Source: Sthenelais limicola (lineage: Eukaryota; Annelida; Polychaeta; Phyllodocida; Sigalionidae). Taken from it: DNA of 64,000 bases. This document shows, piece by piece, positions 49,013-57,846 of this stretch. Numbering within the stretch: the first letter of the stretch is position 1; every line of letters begins with the position of its first letter. The notes beneath the pieces were generated by a model. The model searched no databases. It worked only from the letters and a program-made list of their open reading frames with translations, and had not been told where the DNA came from. A program made the position numbers and the translations under genes. The stretch is taken from the NCBI GenBank assembly GCA_942159475.1, contig OW804095.1:60664773-60728772 (forward strand). The letters are read 5' to 3'.

Positions 49013-49263
49013 AGCTGTGTGTTACTGATTGATTTGTTTGATTTCCTATAACTCATAAGGTGATTCGAAACATTTTTTTCCAGAATTTTACTGGCACAGT
49101 GGGTTATTGCTATGGGTCGTGTGTCACTAGCTTCTTTAGGTATGTTTCCTTTATTAAGTGACAATGTGAAGATATAGTGCATTTGCTCTGCACAAGAGAT
49201 GAATGTGGTTTTGTAAATTCTAATTGATACATTTGTGAAGCCTGAATTTTTTACTAGTGTCAA
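49013..49263 (-). pseudogene. CR1-like LINE RT fragment
   Basis: The minus-strand reading shows SGFTNVSIRIYKTTF, SDTRPIAITHCASKILEKNV and NTQLGFQKGHSTTEA, RT fingers blocks similar to the LINE at 40563-43290 (TDTRPISLTHIAGKILEKI, QQLGFQKGHSTNEA). About 80 residues survive and no catalytic block remains. Beyond 49013 the homology ends abruptly, so this is a deletion remnant of a related element. Confidence 0.7.
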
Positions 49264-49440
49264 TCTTTGTGAATTCCTCCATTAACATATCCCTATTCAT
49301 GGTTATATTCTCCCATTTATCCCTTACATATTTTCGTGATAAAAAGTTTGTGTACAGTCGCCTATTTTTTGGGCTGCTTTTATCCTATACAGCTATAATG
49401 ATTATTCAGTGCATTTGCCAGGTCTTTATCATATTGTAAT

Positions 49441-49885
49441 TTTATACACCCCCGTCCTTGAACATAACACCCCACCCTATCCTTGAACGCAGCACTTTAT
49501 GTAACTTGTAAGGGAAAGTATAAGCAGTTACTTGGAATATAACCAGTGATTGATGTACAGAATTAAATACACAGAATAGCATACTTTACTTTTTCATTAT
49601 TGTTCAATTTTATCATTTTTTCATCATAGCATCTATTGACCCAAACATAACACCCCTGTCCCCGAACACAACACCCCCAACTCAACACCCCCTTAATGTA
49701 TTTTTGTTTGTTTTTGGAACGTCTTTATTAAACAATATCCTACCGTCTTGGCTCATACATCACTAAACAATTTTATTCAATTTGTTATACACCCCCTTAA
49801 GCTAAGGAAAAGTAAACATTCACCCTGAGTATAACCAGTGATGTATGTACAGAATTACATACAAAATTAAATAGCATACTCTACT
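49441..49885. repeat. Degenerate tandem duplication (C/A-rich unit), left part
   Basis: A unit containing 'ataaccagtgat-tgtacagaatta', 'agcatact-tact', 'catcatagcatct' and 'cataacacccctgtccccgaacacaacaccccc' occurs at about 49441-49700. It starts again near 49786, where a LINE tail splits it at 49885. The rest of the second copy is at 51151-51260. Confidence 0.65.
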
Positions 49886-51150
49886 CATTGGAAAGACAAA
49901 GGTGTAAATGTCCTGGGGGACATCCTTGACAAAAAAGGCAGATTAATGCCTACTAAAGAGATAAAAAGTGCGTATGGTGTAAAAACTAATTGTACAGAGA
50001 GAATTGAACTTGCTAGAGCTATCCCAAGGGAATGGATAATTACTATGAGACAAGCGTTTGATGTACCCAACGAAGGAAAAATCTTGATTGAGATCGGGGA
50101 TGAGAAAATTAATATTCTGGATTGTACGTCGAAAGAGGCTCATGCGGCCATAGTTAAGAAAAAAAAGTTAAACTTTACGAAGTTCGATGACTGGCAGAGG
50201 ATTCTAAAAGTTTCTGATGCTGAGTTCGAAATTATTGACTGGAAAAAAACATTCAAGAGAATTTATGAGGTAACCAATGAAACTAGACTGCAGTCGTTCC
50301 AATACAAGGTTCTACACAAAGCTATACCGTGTAACGAACATCTTAAGAATATTACGGTTAAAAAAAACAAGAGATGCAGTTATTGCAGCGAGAAAATTGA
50401 TTGTGTAGGTCACTTTTTAGTGGACTGTCCAAAGGCAAAGGCCTTGTGGCAGAATTTGCTCAATTGGATAGTGAATGTGGGATATTTTAACAACGATAAA
50501 GGTGATAGAGAAATAATAAAAACGACAGACGGTACAGCCCAGGTTAACTTAAGCCAAATATCATTGGGCACACCTGTAGTAAATGATGGTTCTATGTTAA
50601 TAAACTGGTTATTCATTCACACTTTACAAGCTTTATGCATCTCATGTCTGAACTTAAGTCAAGAGTATCTATTACTATACAAGCGATAAAACTTAGCCAA
50701 GAGAAAGGTGGTAAATCTCTCCCCTGGAGGAGCCTCAAAGAAGACATTGTTGTACTACTGGGCTAGATTGACTAGCAGAAAACCGAACCAACCCAATTCA
50801 CATACCGATCTGTGTGATACTGGTTAACCCATTCCTTTCTACACAAAAAAAAATAAAATCTGTAGGTAAGATTGTTCAGTTTAATTGGTTTCGCTACCAC
50901 AAGGCGGCGACACAAAAAAAAACAGTGTAAAACATAGTATCAGCTCCCGCTGCCATGAAGGGTATACCCCATCTTCATTTAGTGATTTATTTAGCTTGTA
51001 ACAGGCGGTATCACCGCTCTCGCATGAGGTGAAACATTTATTATCTGATTTGAAATATTGCATAAAAATGTTTAGTGATGTAGAAGCCAAGAAGGCAGGC
51101 AAAGTGAATAAAAGTTGTCGTAAAAACAAAAAAAAACAGCATACTCTACT
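49873..51150 (+). mobile_element. 5'-truncated L1/Tx1-like LINE with 13-bp target duplication
   Basis: The insertion body is 49886-51137, flanked by AGCATACTCTACT at 49873-49885 and 51138-51150. It ends in an A-rich tail (51121-51136). It keeps only the ORF2 C-terminus and about 450 bp of 3' untranslated sequence, which also has an A-run near 50846. This is typical target-primed reverse transcription with early stop. Confidence 0.85.
49946..50689 (+). pseudogene. L1/Tx1-like ORF2 C-terminal fragment
   Basis: A 247-residue open frame related to the end of the LINE at 26555-28279: ELARAIPREW against LIAAIPREW, LQSFQYKVLHKAIPCNEHL against WQAFQYRVFHRTIGCNSYL. The same Cys/His motif occurs: CSYCSEKIDCVGHFLVDC (C-x2-C...H-x4-C). 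No RT blocks are present. The ATG at 49946 is within the homology and not a natural start. It is a relative of, but clearly diverged from, the 25-28 kb copy. Confidence 0.8.
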
Positions 51151-51665
51151 TTTTCAGTATTGTTCAATTTATTAATATTTCATCATAGCATCTATGGACC
51201 CGAACATAACATCCCTGTCCCCGAACACAACACCCCCGTCCTTGAACACAACAAAAGTCATGCTCAGAAGGTGTTTTTTCTGCTGATATATTCAACATAA
51301 AGGATGGTCAAGTCAACATAAAGGATGGAAAAAATAAAAAAAATGAATGTTTTAGGTGATATGAGACTATCTAAAGGACACAATGCCGGTTGCAAATCAT
51401 TTCCTAGGTAGCTTTATTGTGGAATTTATCAAATTATTTATGATCTTTATAAGCTATTTGGAGAGTTGTTAATGAAAAGACAGAAAATAGTAAACAAATA
51501 AAATGAAATTAAACAAATAAAATGAAATTAAACAAATAAAATAAAATTAATCTTTAAAATAAATTCCTAATGAGGTTCTTACATATGCTTTATGGAGAAT
51601 TGAAGACAAATAACAAATTAAGGTGAAGTAAACACTTCACCGCTACTTTCATTATCGCCCAAGAG
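51151..51665. other. AT-rich stretch with short tandem repeats
   Basis: It begins with the right part of the duplicated C/A-rich unit (to about 51260). It then holds 'aaacaaataaaatgaaatt' repeated about three times at 51492-51550 and a perfect 8-bp hairpin at 51622-51641. No gene is seen. Confidence 0.6.
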
Positions 51666-51752
51666 GGACTATCGCTACTGGGGGCAGAGGACAGTGAGCG
51701 CTTTGGCCTCGTAAAAAGGATCAGGGCAGTAGATCCAAGGAACGAGGAATGG

Positions 51753-54470
51753 ATGGACAATGTGCCAGACATGAGTAATAAATTATCTGAGTTACCAGTC
51801 AAATATAACATTCAAATTAATGCAAACGCCATACCTGTCATTAGACCAGCAAGAAGGGTTCCCATGTCAGTAAGAGAGCCGCTAAGGCATGAACTAAATA
51901 GGATGGAGAGCTTAGGTGTAATATCCCGGCAAAGGGAGCCTACTGAGTGGGTTTCAGAGATAGTGGTTGTAAACAAACCCAATGGGAAGATTAGAGTGTG
52001 CCTGGACCCCCGGGACCTCAATAAAGTATTAATGCGGGAGCACTACCAGCTACCCACAAAAGAGGATATCTTTTCAATGATGGCAGGAGCAACAGTGTTT
52101 TCTAAACTAGACATGTCACAGGCCTTGTGGCAACTGCCCCTAACACCAGAATCTGCTAATCTGACCACCTTCAATTCTCCTTTCGGCAGGTATAGGTACA
52201 ACAGACTACCGTATGGCCTAGCATCAGCGCCGGAGGTGTTCCATCGAACCATGGAGCAGATGTTTGAGGGGTTAGAAGGAACACGTGTATACATCGATGA
52301 CATCCTGGTGTGGGGTGAGAACAAGCAACAGCATGAGGAGAGACTTAAAATGGTCCAGGACAGGATTAAACAACATGGACTGTGCATGAACACAAAAAAG
52401 TGCGAGATTGGAAAAGAGAAGATCACATTTCTAGGAGATGAACTGTCAGCTGTGGGAGTCAAGCCGAGTAAGGAGAGAATAGAAGCTATTGTTAAACTCA
52501 AAACACCAGAAACAAAAGAGGAGGTACAAAGAATAATGGGAATGGTAAACTATGTGGGAAGGTTTATCCCGAATTTGTCAAATCTATGTACAAACATAAG
52601 AAAGTTGTTAACCAAGAATGTTATCTGGGAATGGGGTGGTGAACATGACAAAGAATGGAATGAAATTAAGAAAATCTTGTCTGAACAACCAGTTTTAACT
52701 TTTTATGATCCAAATTGCAGTGTAAAAATTTCTTCAGATGCCAGTCGCGACGGTCTCGGGTCGGTTTTATTGCAAAAAGAGGGAGAAGAATGGAGGCCCG
52801 TAGCATATGCCTCAAGGTCAATGACCCAAGCAGAGACCAGGTATGCCCAAATAGAAAAAGAGTGTTTGGCTATGGTATTTGGTGTGACAAAATTTCATCA
52901 CTTTGTGTATGGTCGAACAGATGTAACATTAGAAACTGATCACAAACCACTGTTAGCATTCTTTCAAAAACCACTTAATGATTTATCTCCACGCATACAG
53001 CGCATGATGATCAAAATACAGTGCTATGATGTCAAATGCTCATGGATAGCAGGTAAATTTATGTATATTGCAGACGCGCTCTCCAGAGCAAAGAAATGTA
53101 ATCTAATCAAGGAAGAAAAGAGTGAGATTGATCTTGCGGTACAAGCACAGGTAAATCTTGTTTATGACAACCTTCAGGTCTCACAAGAAAAGTTAGACAG
53201 AATTGTAATCGAAACAGACAGAAATCCAATATTGGCAGTGTTAAAGGAGTGCATAGTTACAGGGTGGAGAGCAGGCAAGTGTCCGGCCTATAGCTCGTAC
53301 AAGGAAGAACTATCTGTAATTAACGGAGTAATACTAAGAGGTATTAGAGTTGTTATCCCAGCGACAATGAGGCCCGAGGTATTGAAATTGATACATGAGG
53401 GTCATTTTGGTAGTGAAAAACAGAAGCGCAGAGCAAGGGGTACGGTATACTGGCCCTCAATAAACAAAGACATAGAGGCCATGAGTGACCGGTGTGAGGC
53501 CTGCATAAAATTCGCATATAGCCAGAGAAAAGAACCATTTCATGTAGACGAAATGAAAACTAAATTGGGCCCATGGGACATGGTGGGGTCAGACCTGTTC
53601 CACTGGCAAGGGAATGATTATCTAGTGGTGGTGGACTATTTATCCAATTATCCGGAGGTTGTAATCTTAAATTCGACTACATCAGAAGTTATTGTAAATG
53701 CACTAAGAAGCATATTCTCGCGGCATGGTATACCGAAAGTCTTGGTAACGGATAATGGCCCACAATATACGGCCAATACCTTTGTAAAATTTGAAACTAC
53801 TTTCGGATTCGAACACAAAACAAGTAGCCCCAGGTATGCCCAGGCAAATGGGAAAAGTGAAAGGGCAGTAGGGATTATAAAGCAGATTTTCAACAAAACG
53901 AAGGAGAATAATGAGGACCCATACTTAGGTCTTTTAGCTTACAGGGCCACACCTAGGGCTGGTGGTAAGTCCCCCTCAGAGATCCTCATGGGGAGAAACG
54001 TTAGAAGTAAATTAGACCTGTTAACAGATGTTTGTAGAGCAAGTAGGGCTGAGAGCCAAAGTGATTTTTATGATGCAAAGCAAATTGAATCCTATAATAA
54101 GGGGACGCGTGAACTTACTAAACTGGTTCCAGGGGAGTTCGTGCGAGTTCAAGGGGAGAACAAGAGATGGGGCACGAGGGCCAGGATTGAGTCAGAAGTG
54201 GCTCCAAGATCATATAAGGTATTAACTGAAAATGGTAGTAGCATAAGGAGAAATAGGAGCCAACTCTTGAAGGTTCCCCAGACGACGAGTACCTTCATCG
54301 AAGACGGTAATCAATATTTAGAGGAAATGACACCGGCAGTAACCAAATTACAGGGTATACCTGAGGTGGGGGTAGAAGGTAAAGACTTTGTAAAAGATAT
54401 GGGTGAGGCCAAGCCCAGAACCTCAGGTCGAATCAGAAAGCCAGTCCAGAGGCTAATTGAAGAGGTTTAA
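51753..54470 (+). CDS. pol: Gypsy element B Pol: RT-RNase H-integrase, 905 aa
   Basis: The frame is open for 905 codons from ATG 51753 and also upstream to about 51666. RT: LDPRDLNKVLMREHY, FSKLDMSQALWQLPL, FGRYRYNRLPYGLASAPE and VYIDDILVWG (Y-x-D-D near 52291). RNase H: KISSDASRDGLGSVLLQ, IEKECLAMVFG, LETDHKPLLAF and IADALSRAK. Integrase: H-H-C-C zinc domain (53394-53510), GSDLFHWQ, VTDNGPQY and ANGKSERAV, with the last two catalytic codons at 53751 and 53859 (D-x35-E). The C-terminus (PRSYKVLTENGSSIRRNRSQLL) is typical of Mag/K02A2.6-like elements. It is intact apart from the missing N-terminus. Confidence 0.9.
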   Translation: MDNVPDMSNKLSELPVKYNIQINANAIPVIRPARRVPMSVREPLRHELNRMESLGVISRQREPTEWVSEIVVVNKPNGKIRVCLDPRDLNKVLMREHYQLPTKEDIFSMMAGATVFSKLDMSQALWQLPLTPESANLTTFNSPFGRYRYNRLPYGLASAPEVFHRTMEQMFEGLEGTRVYIDDILVWGENKQQHEERLKMVQDRIKQHGLCMNTKKCEIGKEKITFLGDELSAVGVKPSKERIEAIVKLKTPETKEEVQRIMGMVNYVGRFIPNLSNLCTNIRKLLTKNVIWEWGGEHDKEWNEIKKILSEQPVLTFYDPNCSVKISSDASRDGLGSVLLQKEGEEWRPVAYASRSMTQAETRYAQIEKECLAMVFGVTKFHHFVYGRTDVTLETDHKPLLAFFQKPLNDLSPRIQRMMIKIQCYDVKCSWIAGKFMYIADALSRAKKCNLIKEEKSEIDLAVQAQVNLVYDNLQVSQEKLDRIVIETDRNPILAVLKECIVTGWRAGKCPAYSSYKEELSVINGVILRGIRVVIPATMRPEVLKLIHEGHFGSEKQKRRARGTVYWPSINKDIEAMSDRCEACIKFAYSQRKEPFHVDEMKTKLGPWDMVGSDLFHWQGNDYLVVVDYLSNYPEVVILNSTTSEVIVNALRSIFSRHGIPKVLVTDNGPQYTANTFVKFETTFGFEHKTSSPRYAQANGKSERAVGIIKQIFNKTKENNEDPYLGLLAYRATPRAGGKSPSEILMGRNVRSKLDLLTDVCRASRAESQSDFYDAKQIESYNKGTRELTKLVPGEFVRVQGENKRWGTRARIESEVAPRSYKVLTENGSSIRRNRSQLLKVPQTTSTFIEDGNQYLEEMTPAVTKLQGIPEVGVEGKDFVKDMGEAKPRTSGRIRKPVQRLIEEV

Positions 54471-54571
54471 AATTAACTACATATTATTATTGTATAACTA
54501 CTCACTATTGTTCTTCTTATTCTCACTCTTGTAAAAGATTTGTCTTAGATACTTACATGTGTATTGTAACC

Positions 54572-54840
54572 CGAAAGGGGAGAGATGTATGGTGGCTACA
54601 TCTAGTGATGAAAACATAACACTAGAGGTCGAATCAGTCGAATCAGTCGAATGCATGACATTGTATATTTCCATGCCCTATTACTGTATTAGTTAAACTA
54701 AGCTGACACCAATCGTAAACTTTAAAATATAAAAAGTATAATATTATACCAGAGCTATACATACATGTGCTTCTTGTTATCCTTGCTGGCTGTATCAATA
54801 ACTCAATATCTATCTAGACACTGTAGTAACCGTGGTTAAC
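54572..54840 (+). repeat. Polypurine tract and candidate 3' LTR of element B
   Basis: GAAAGGGGAGAGA (54573-54585) is directly followed by TGTATGGTGGCTACATC, the usual polypurine tract-LTR junction. The candidate LTR contains three copies of 'gtcgaatca' near 54628-54652 and a TATA-like 'aaaatataaaaag' near 54723. The 3' boundary is uncertain. Confidence 0.5.
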
Positions 54841-55574
54841 ACGAGAGGGCAGTGGGATGGGTAGTAGGGTAGGATATGTAACTTTGACTAAGGCATGCGC
54901 TAAGGGAATGGGAGGGACCAGAGGGAGGGAAGGTATCATAGGATAAAGGGTCCACCAAAAGGGATACCCGACACTCACCACCTGGGTATATATACGGGGA
55001 ACACATATGTGTAAAGGAGTAGAGAGAGAGAATTATTACACACCATGAGGAGTGGAGATATGTAAAGGGGCGAGGGAGTCAAGTCTAGGACAAGTCCCAT
55101 AAGATACAATAGAAGTACAATGAGTAACAAGTAACATCCACTCTAGAGTCTAGGGAAGGAGTCCCATAAGATCTCATATGACTCGATATATATACTACCA
55201 TGGGAAGGGATTATCAACCTAGCATCTATGTACAGGATAGGATACAATACACAAGTAGTGGCGTACTAAAACTCATCGTGTTGTGTTGTTCATACCGGAA
55301 ACCTACAGCTACTATATACCACCATGACTCTCTATTCAATATCGCCTACCATCTCTTAAAATACTGTACTGTATTGAACATCATGAGAAGCAAGACCCAG
55401 AAGTCCGAGTATATTCTAATGCATACAAATACTAGCTAAATATATTCACCCTGGCCCGACGCACCGCCCAATAGCATAAAGATCCGAAGCTATGCGCACA
55501 ACACTGGTTGGAGAACCACGGGATTGGAGATAGTGTGCGAAAGGGTGGGGTGAGTATTGATATAAGCTGGTTAA
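54841..55574. other. Gene-less leader of the gag-integrase element
   Basis: No gene is seen. It has two 'gtcccataagat' words (55096, 55162) and a TATA-like 'gggtatatatacgg' near 54983. A 5' LTR might lie here, but no matching copy was found downstream of 59703. Confidence 0.4.
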
Positions 55575-57764
55575 ATGTCGAAACAGGGTTCTTCTGTGGC
55601 GGACTTGGTGAAGGAAATACAGAAGAACAATGCTCGAATAACACAAAGTGCAAAGAACTTTGCTGAGACAACAGAACGAATCGGCAAGGTGGAGAGAGAA
55701 AAGGTATCCATAATCAAAGATGGAATCAAAAATCTTGCTAAATTAATGGAGAAAAGGTTGGCGAGAATGAAGGCATCCGCAAAACCTAGTGTGGGGGTTC
55801 ATGTAAATAGGGAGGTGAAAGCAGAACGAGAAAGTACAGAAGACTCATCGCCGGACGCTTCTGTCCATGAACCACCAAGTTACGCTAACTTGAGCGCCGA
55901 AAGTACAGCTGTGGGAGGTGCTAGGCCAAAAAGAAACAATCCATTCGCAGCAGATTTTTGTGATGACCCTAGGGTGCCATTGTTGCCAGAAGTAACGTGG
56001 GAGGCTGGTAAACCGCCGTATTACTCAGAACCATTGGTGCCGCTCCCTTATAATCCAGACTTTGACTATTTAAGCCCGCAAGGAGCCAAGGAGGAGTTGC
56101 TCAGGCAGAGCGTGGATATTGTTAGTAAAGAGTTGCAAAGAACACAGGCTGCTCTAAGAACAGCGGAAGGTGATACCCTGAGGGCAGTTCAAGATATGAG
56201 AAGTGATTGGGAACGGACAAATGAAAAAATGTTGAAAGATGCCGAGGATAGATACGAGGCTAGAATAAGCGCACTAAAATTAGCATGGGAAGATGGCACA
56301 CGACGTAGAGTAAAAACTGCAGAAGACGAAAACAGTGATACAATTATTGCATTGCAGAATGACTGGAAAAATGCGCAGCAAAATATGGAAAAGAGAGATC
56401 AGCAAAGGAACGAATTTGTGGTAAAGGAGAAAGAGAAACACAACAAAGAGCTGGACGAGCTAAGAAGAGAGCTGGAAGAAGAGAGACGAGCAAGAGCCAG
56501 AGCAAATAGAAAAGAAGAAAGCGACCGGGAGGAGTGGGAGAGAGCGGAAATAGCGAGACAGGAAATAGAGGATGAGAGAGAGGCTAGAAATAGAGAATGG
56601 TGTGAGGAGATGGAAAAGGAAAACCAAATAAGGGAGGCAAGGGCAAACTGGCTAGCGTCGGAGATGGATAAGCTGAAATTAGAACATGAGAAGGAGAGTG
56701 CCCTATTTAGAGATGCGTCTGTGCGATACAAACAAGACCGGAAACACCTTACAGACATAGTCAGGAATCTAACAAACGTCGGGGGAGAGGAGCAGCCTAA
56801 AAATAGCATACCCCGAACACCTCACAGAGCAACCCAGCAACCGGCAAAAATGGGGGCTAGTAGTACGATTTGCTCCCTGGATTCCGGAGATATAACCGAG
56901 ATGTATAGCCTACCTAATGTGCTCCCAACGTTTACCCCTGCACAAACAGGAAGATGGTCGGATAAGTCTAACGAAGGGGGAGGGGCAGCAATGAGACACT
57001 TCATTAGAGGGCCAGAAAATTTCTGCCACTCAACAGCAACCAGGAATGTGTCTGAATTCCTGACCGAATATGAAGATTATGCAAGTGCCTTGGGCATACC
57101 TGAGACGTACTGGCTTCAGGGGCTAGCAGGTAGATTGGAGGGATCAGCAAAAGCTTATTACCAACAGGTCGCATCAGTTTCGGCTAGGAAAAGGGGTACA
57201 GTGTCATACTCAGATATTAAAAACAAATTCCTGAGTAAGTTTCAGGAAATGCCATATAGTGAAGTGAAAGATGACTATTCGCGTCGACGACAGGAGGCAG
57301 GTGAAAGTGTGGAAACCTATGCAGATGCTATGCTGGTATTGCTAGCAAGAACATCGCTGCATGAGGATGAGAAATTGAAAGCTTTTATAGCAGGTTTGAA
57401 GGATGGGTTAGCGGAGAGAGTTCTGACAGAAGCTCCTCGTACCTGTGAAGAAGCTAGAAGGGCAGCCAGAAAACATGAGCTGTCGGATGAACAAAACGAG
57501 AAAGCGCTGAGGCTTCACCTAGTGGGATCCACACAGTCAATGATAGCCTCTCTGGCAATGAAGGGTTATGATATTACTCCCAGTGATGTTGGCACACGTC
57601 CTAATCCCACTGAACACCTACCATTAGAGGAAAGAGAATGGACTCCTAGAAGAGAAGAAGGGGAGAGACGCCAGGAAAGAGATAAAAATAAGAAGACAGG
57701 CATTCAGATAACAAAAACAACTGGTGTGGTAAAAAACGGAGTGTATCGGCAGAATTTTCAGTAG
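55575..57764 (+). CDS. gag: Gypsy Gag with long coiled coil, 729 aa
   Basis: The ATG at 55575 starts a helical N-terminus. Residues about 170-400 are extremely rich in Glu, Arg and Lys with regular heptads, a long coiled coil like those of filament or tethering proteins. After residue 430 there is a linker, and then the Gag domain at about residues 490-640 (FLTEYEDYASALGIPETYWLQGLAGRLEGSAKAYYQQ..., YSDIKNKFLSKF, ETYADAMLVLL), resembling the retrotransposon Gag domain. The C-terminus is basic, with no zinc knuckle before the stop; this part may have been lost in the deletion that removed protease and RT. The frame is intact. Confidence 0.8.
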   Translation: MSKQGSSVADLVKEIQKNNARITQSAKNFAETTERIGKVEREKVSIIKDGIKNLAKLMEKRLARMKASAKPSVGVHVNREVKAERESTEDSSPDASVHEPPSYANLSAESTAVGGARPKRNNPFAADFCDDPRVPLLPEVTWEAGKPPYYSEPLVPLPYNPDFDYLSPQGAKEELLRQSVDIVSKELQRTQAALRTAEGDTLRAVQDMRSDWERTNEKMLKDAEDRYEARISALKLAWEDGTRRRVKTAEDENSDTIIALQNDWKNAQQNMEKRDQQRNEFVVKEKEKHNKELDELRRELEEERRARARANRKEESDREEWERAEIARQEIEDEREARNREWCEEMEKENQIREARANWLASEMDKLKLEHEKESALFRDASVRYKQDRKHLTDIVRNLTNVGGEEQPKNSIPRTPHRATQQPAKMGASSTICSLDSGDITEMYSLPNVLPTFTPAQTGRWSDKSNEGGGAAMRHFIRGPENFCHSTATRNVSEFLTEYEDYASALGIPETYWLQGLAGRLEGSAKAYYQQVASVSARKRGTVSYSDIKNKFLSKFQEMPYSEVKDDYSRRRQEAGESVETYADAMLVLLARTSLHEDEKLKAFIAGLKDGLAERVLTEAPRTCEEARRAARKHELSDEQNEKALRLHLVGSTQSMIASLAMKGYDITPSDVGTRPNPTEHLPLEEREWTPRREEGERRQERDKNKKTGIQITKTTGVVKNGVYRQNFQ

Positions 57765-57846
57765 AAGAGCCGGTTAGAATGTCGCCAGCCATACCGGCGG
57801 ACTGGTTCAGCAATTTTGATTTCACAATGAGGCACATCAAAGGGAA

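Larger units (their letters stand above)
51666..54840 (+). mobile_element. Ty3/gypsy element B, 5'-truncated
   Basis: Pol coding starts in the protease/RT linker (GAEDSERFGLVKRI before the ATG at 51753, like the end of a retropepsin). A polypurine tract and probable 3' LTR follow. Gag, most of protease and the 5' LTR are absent. The end near 54840 is a guess because no partner LTR is available for comparison. Confidence 0.75.
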
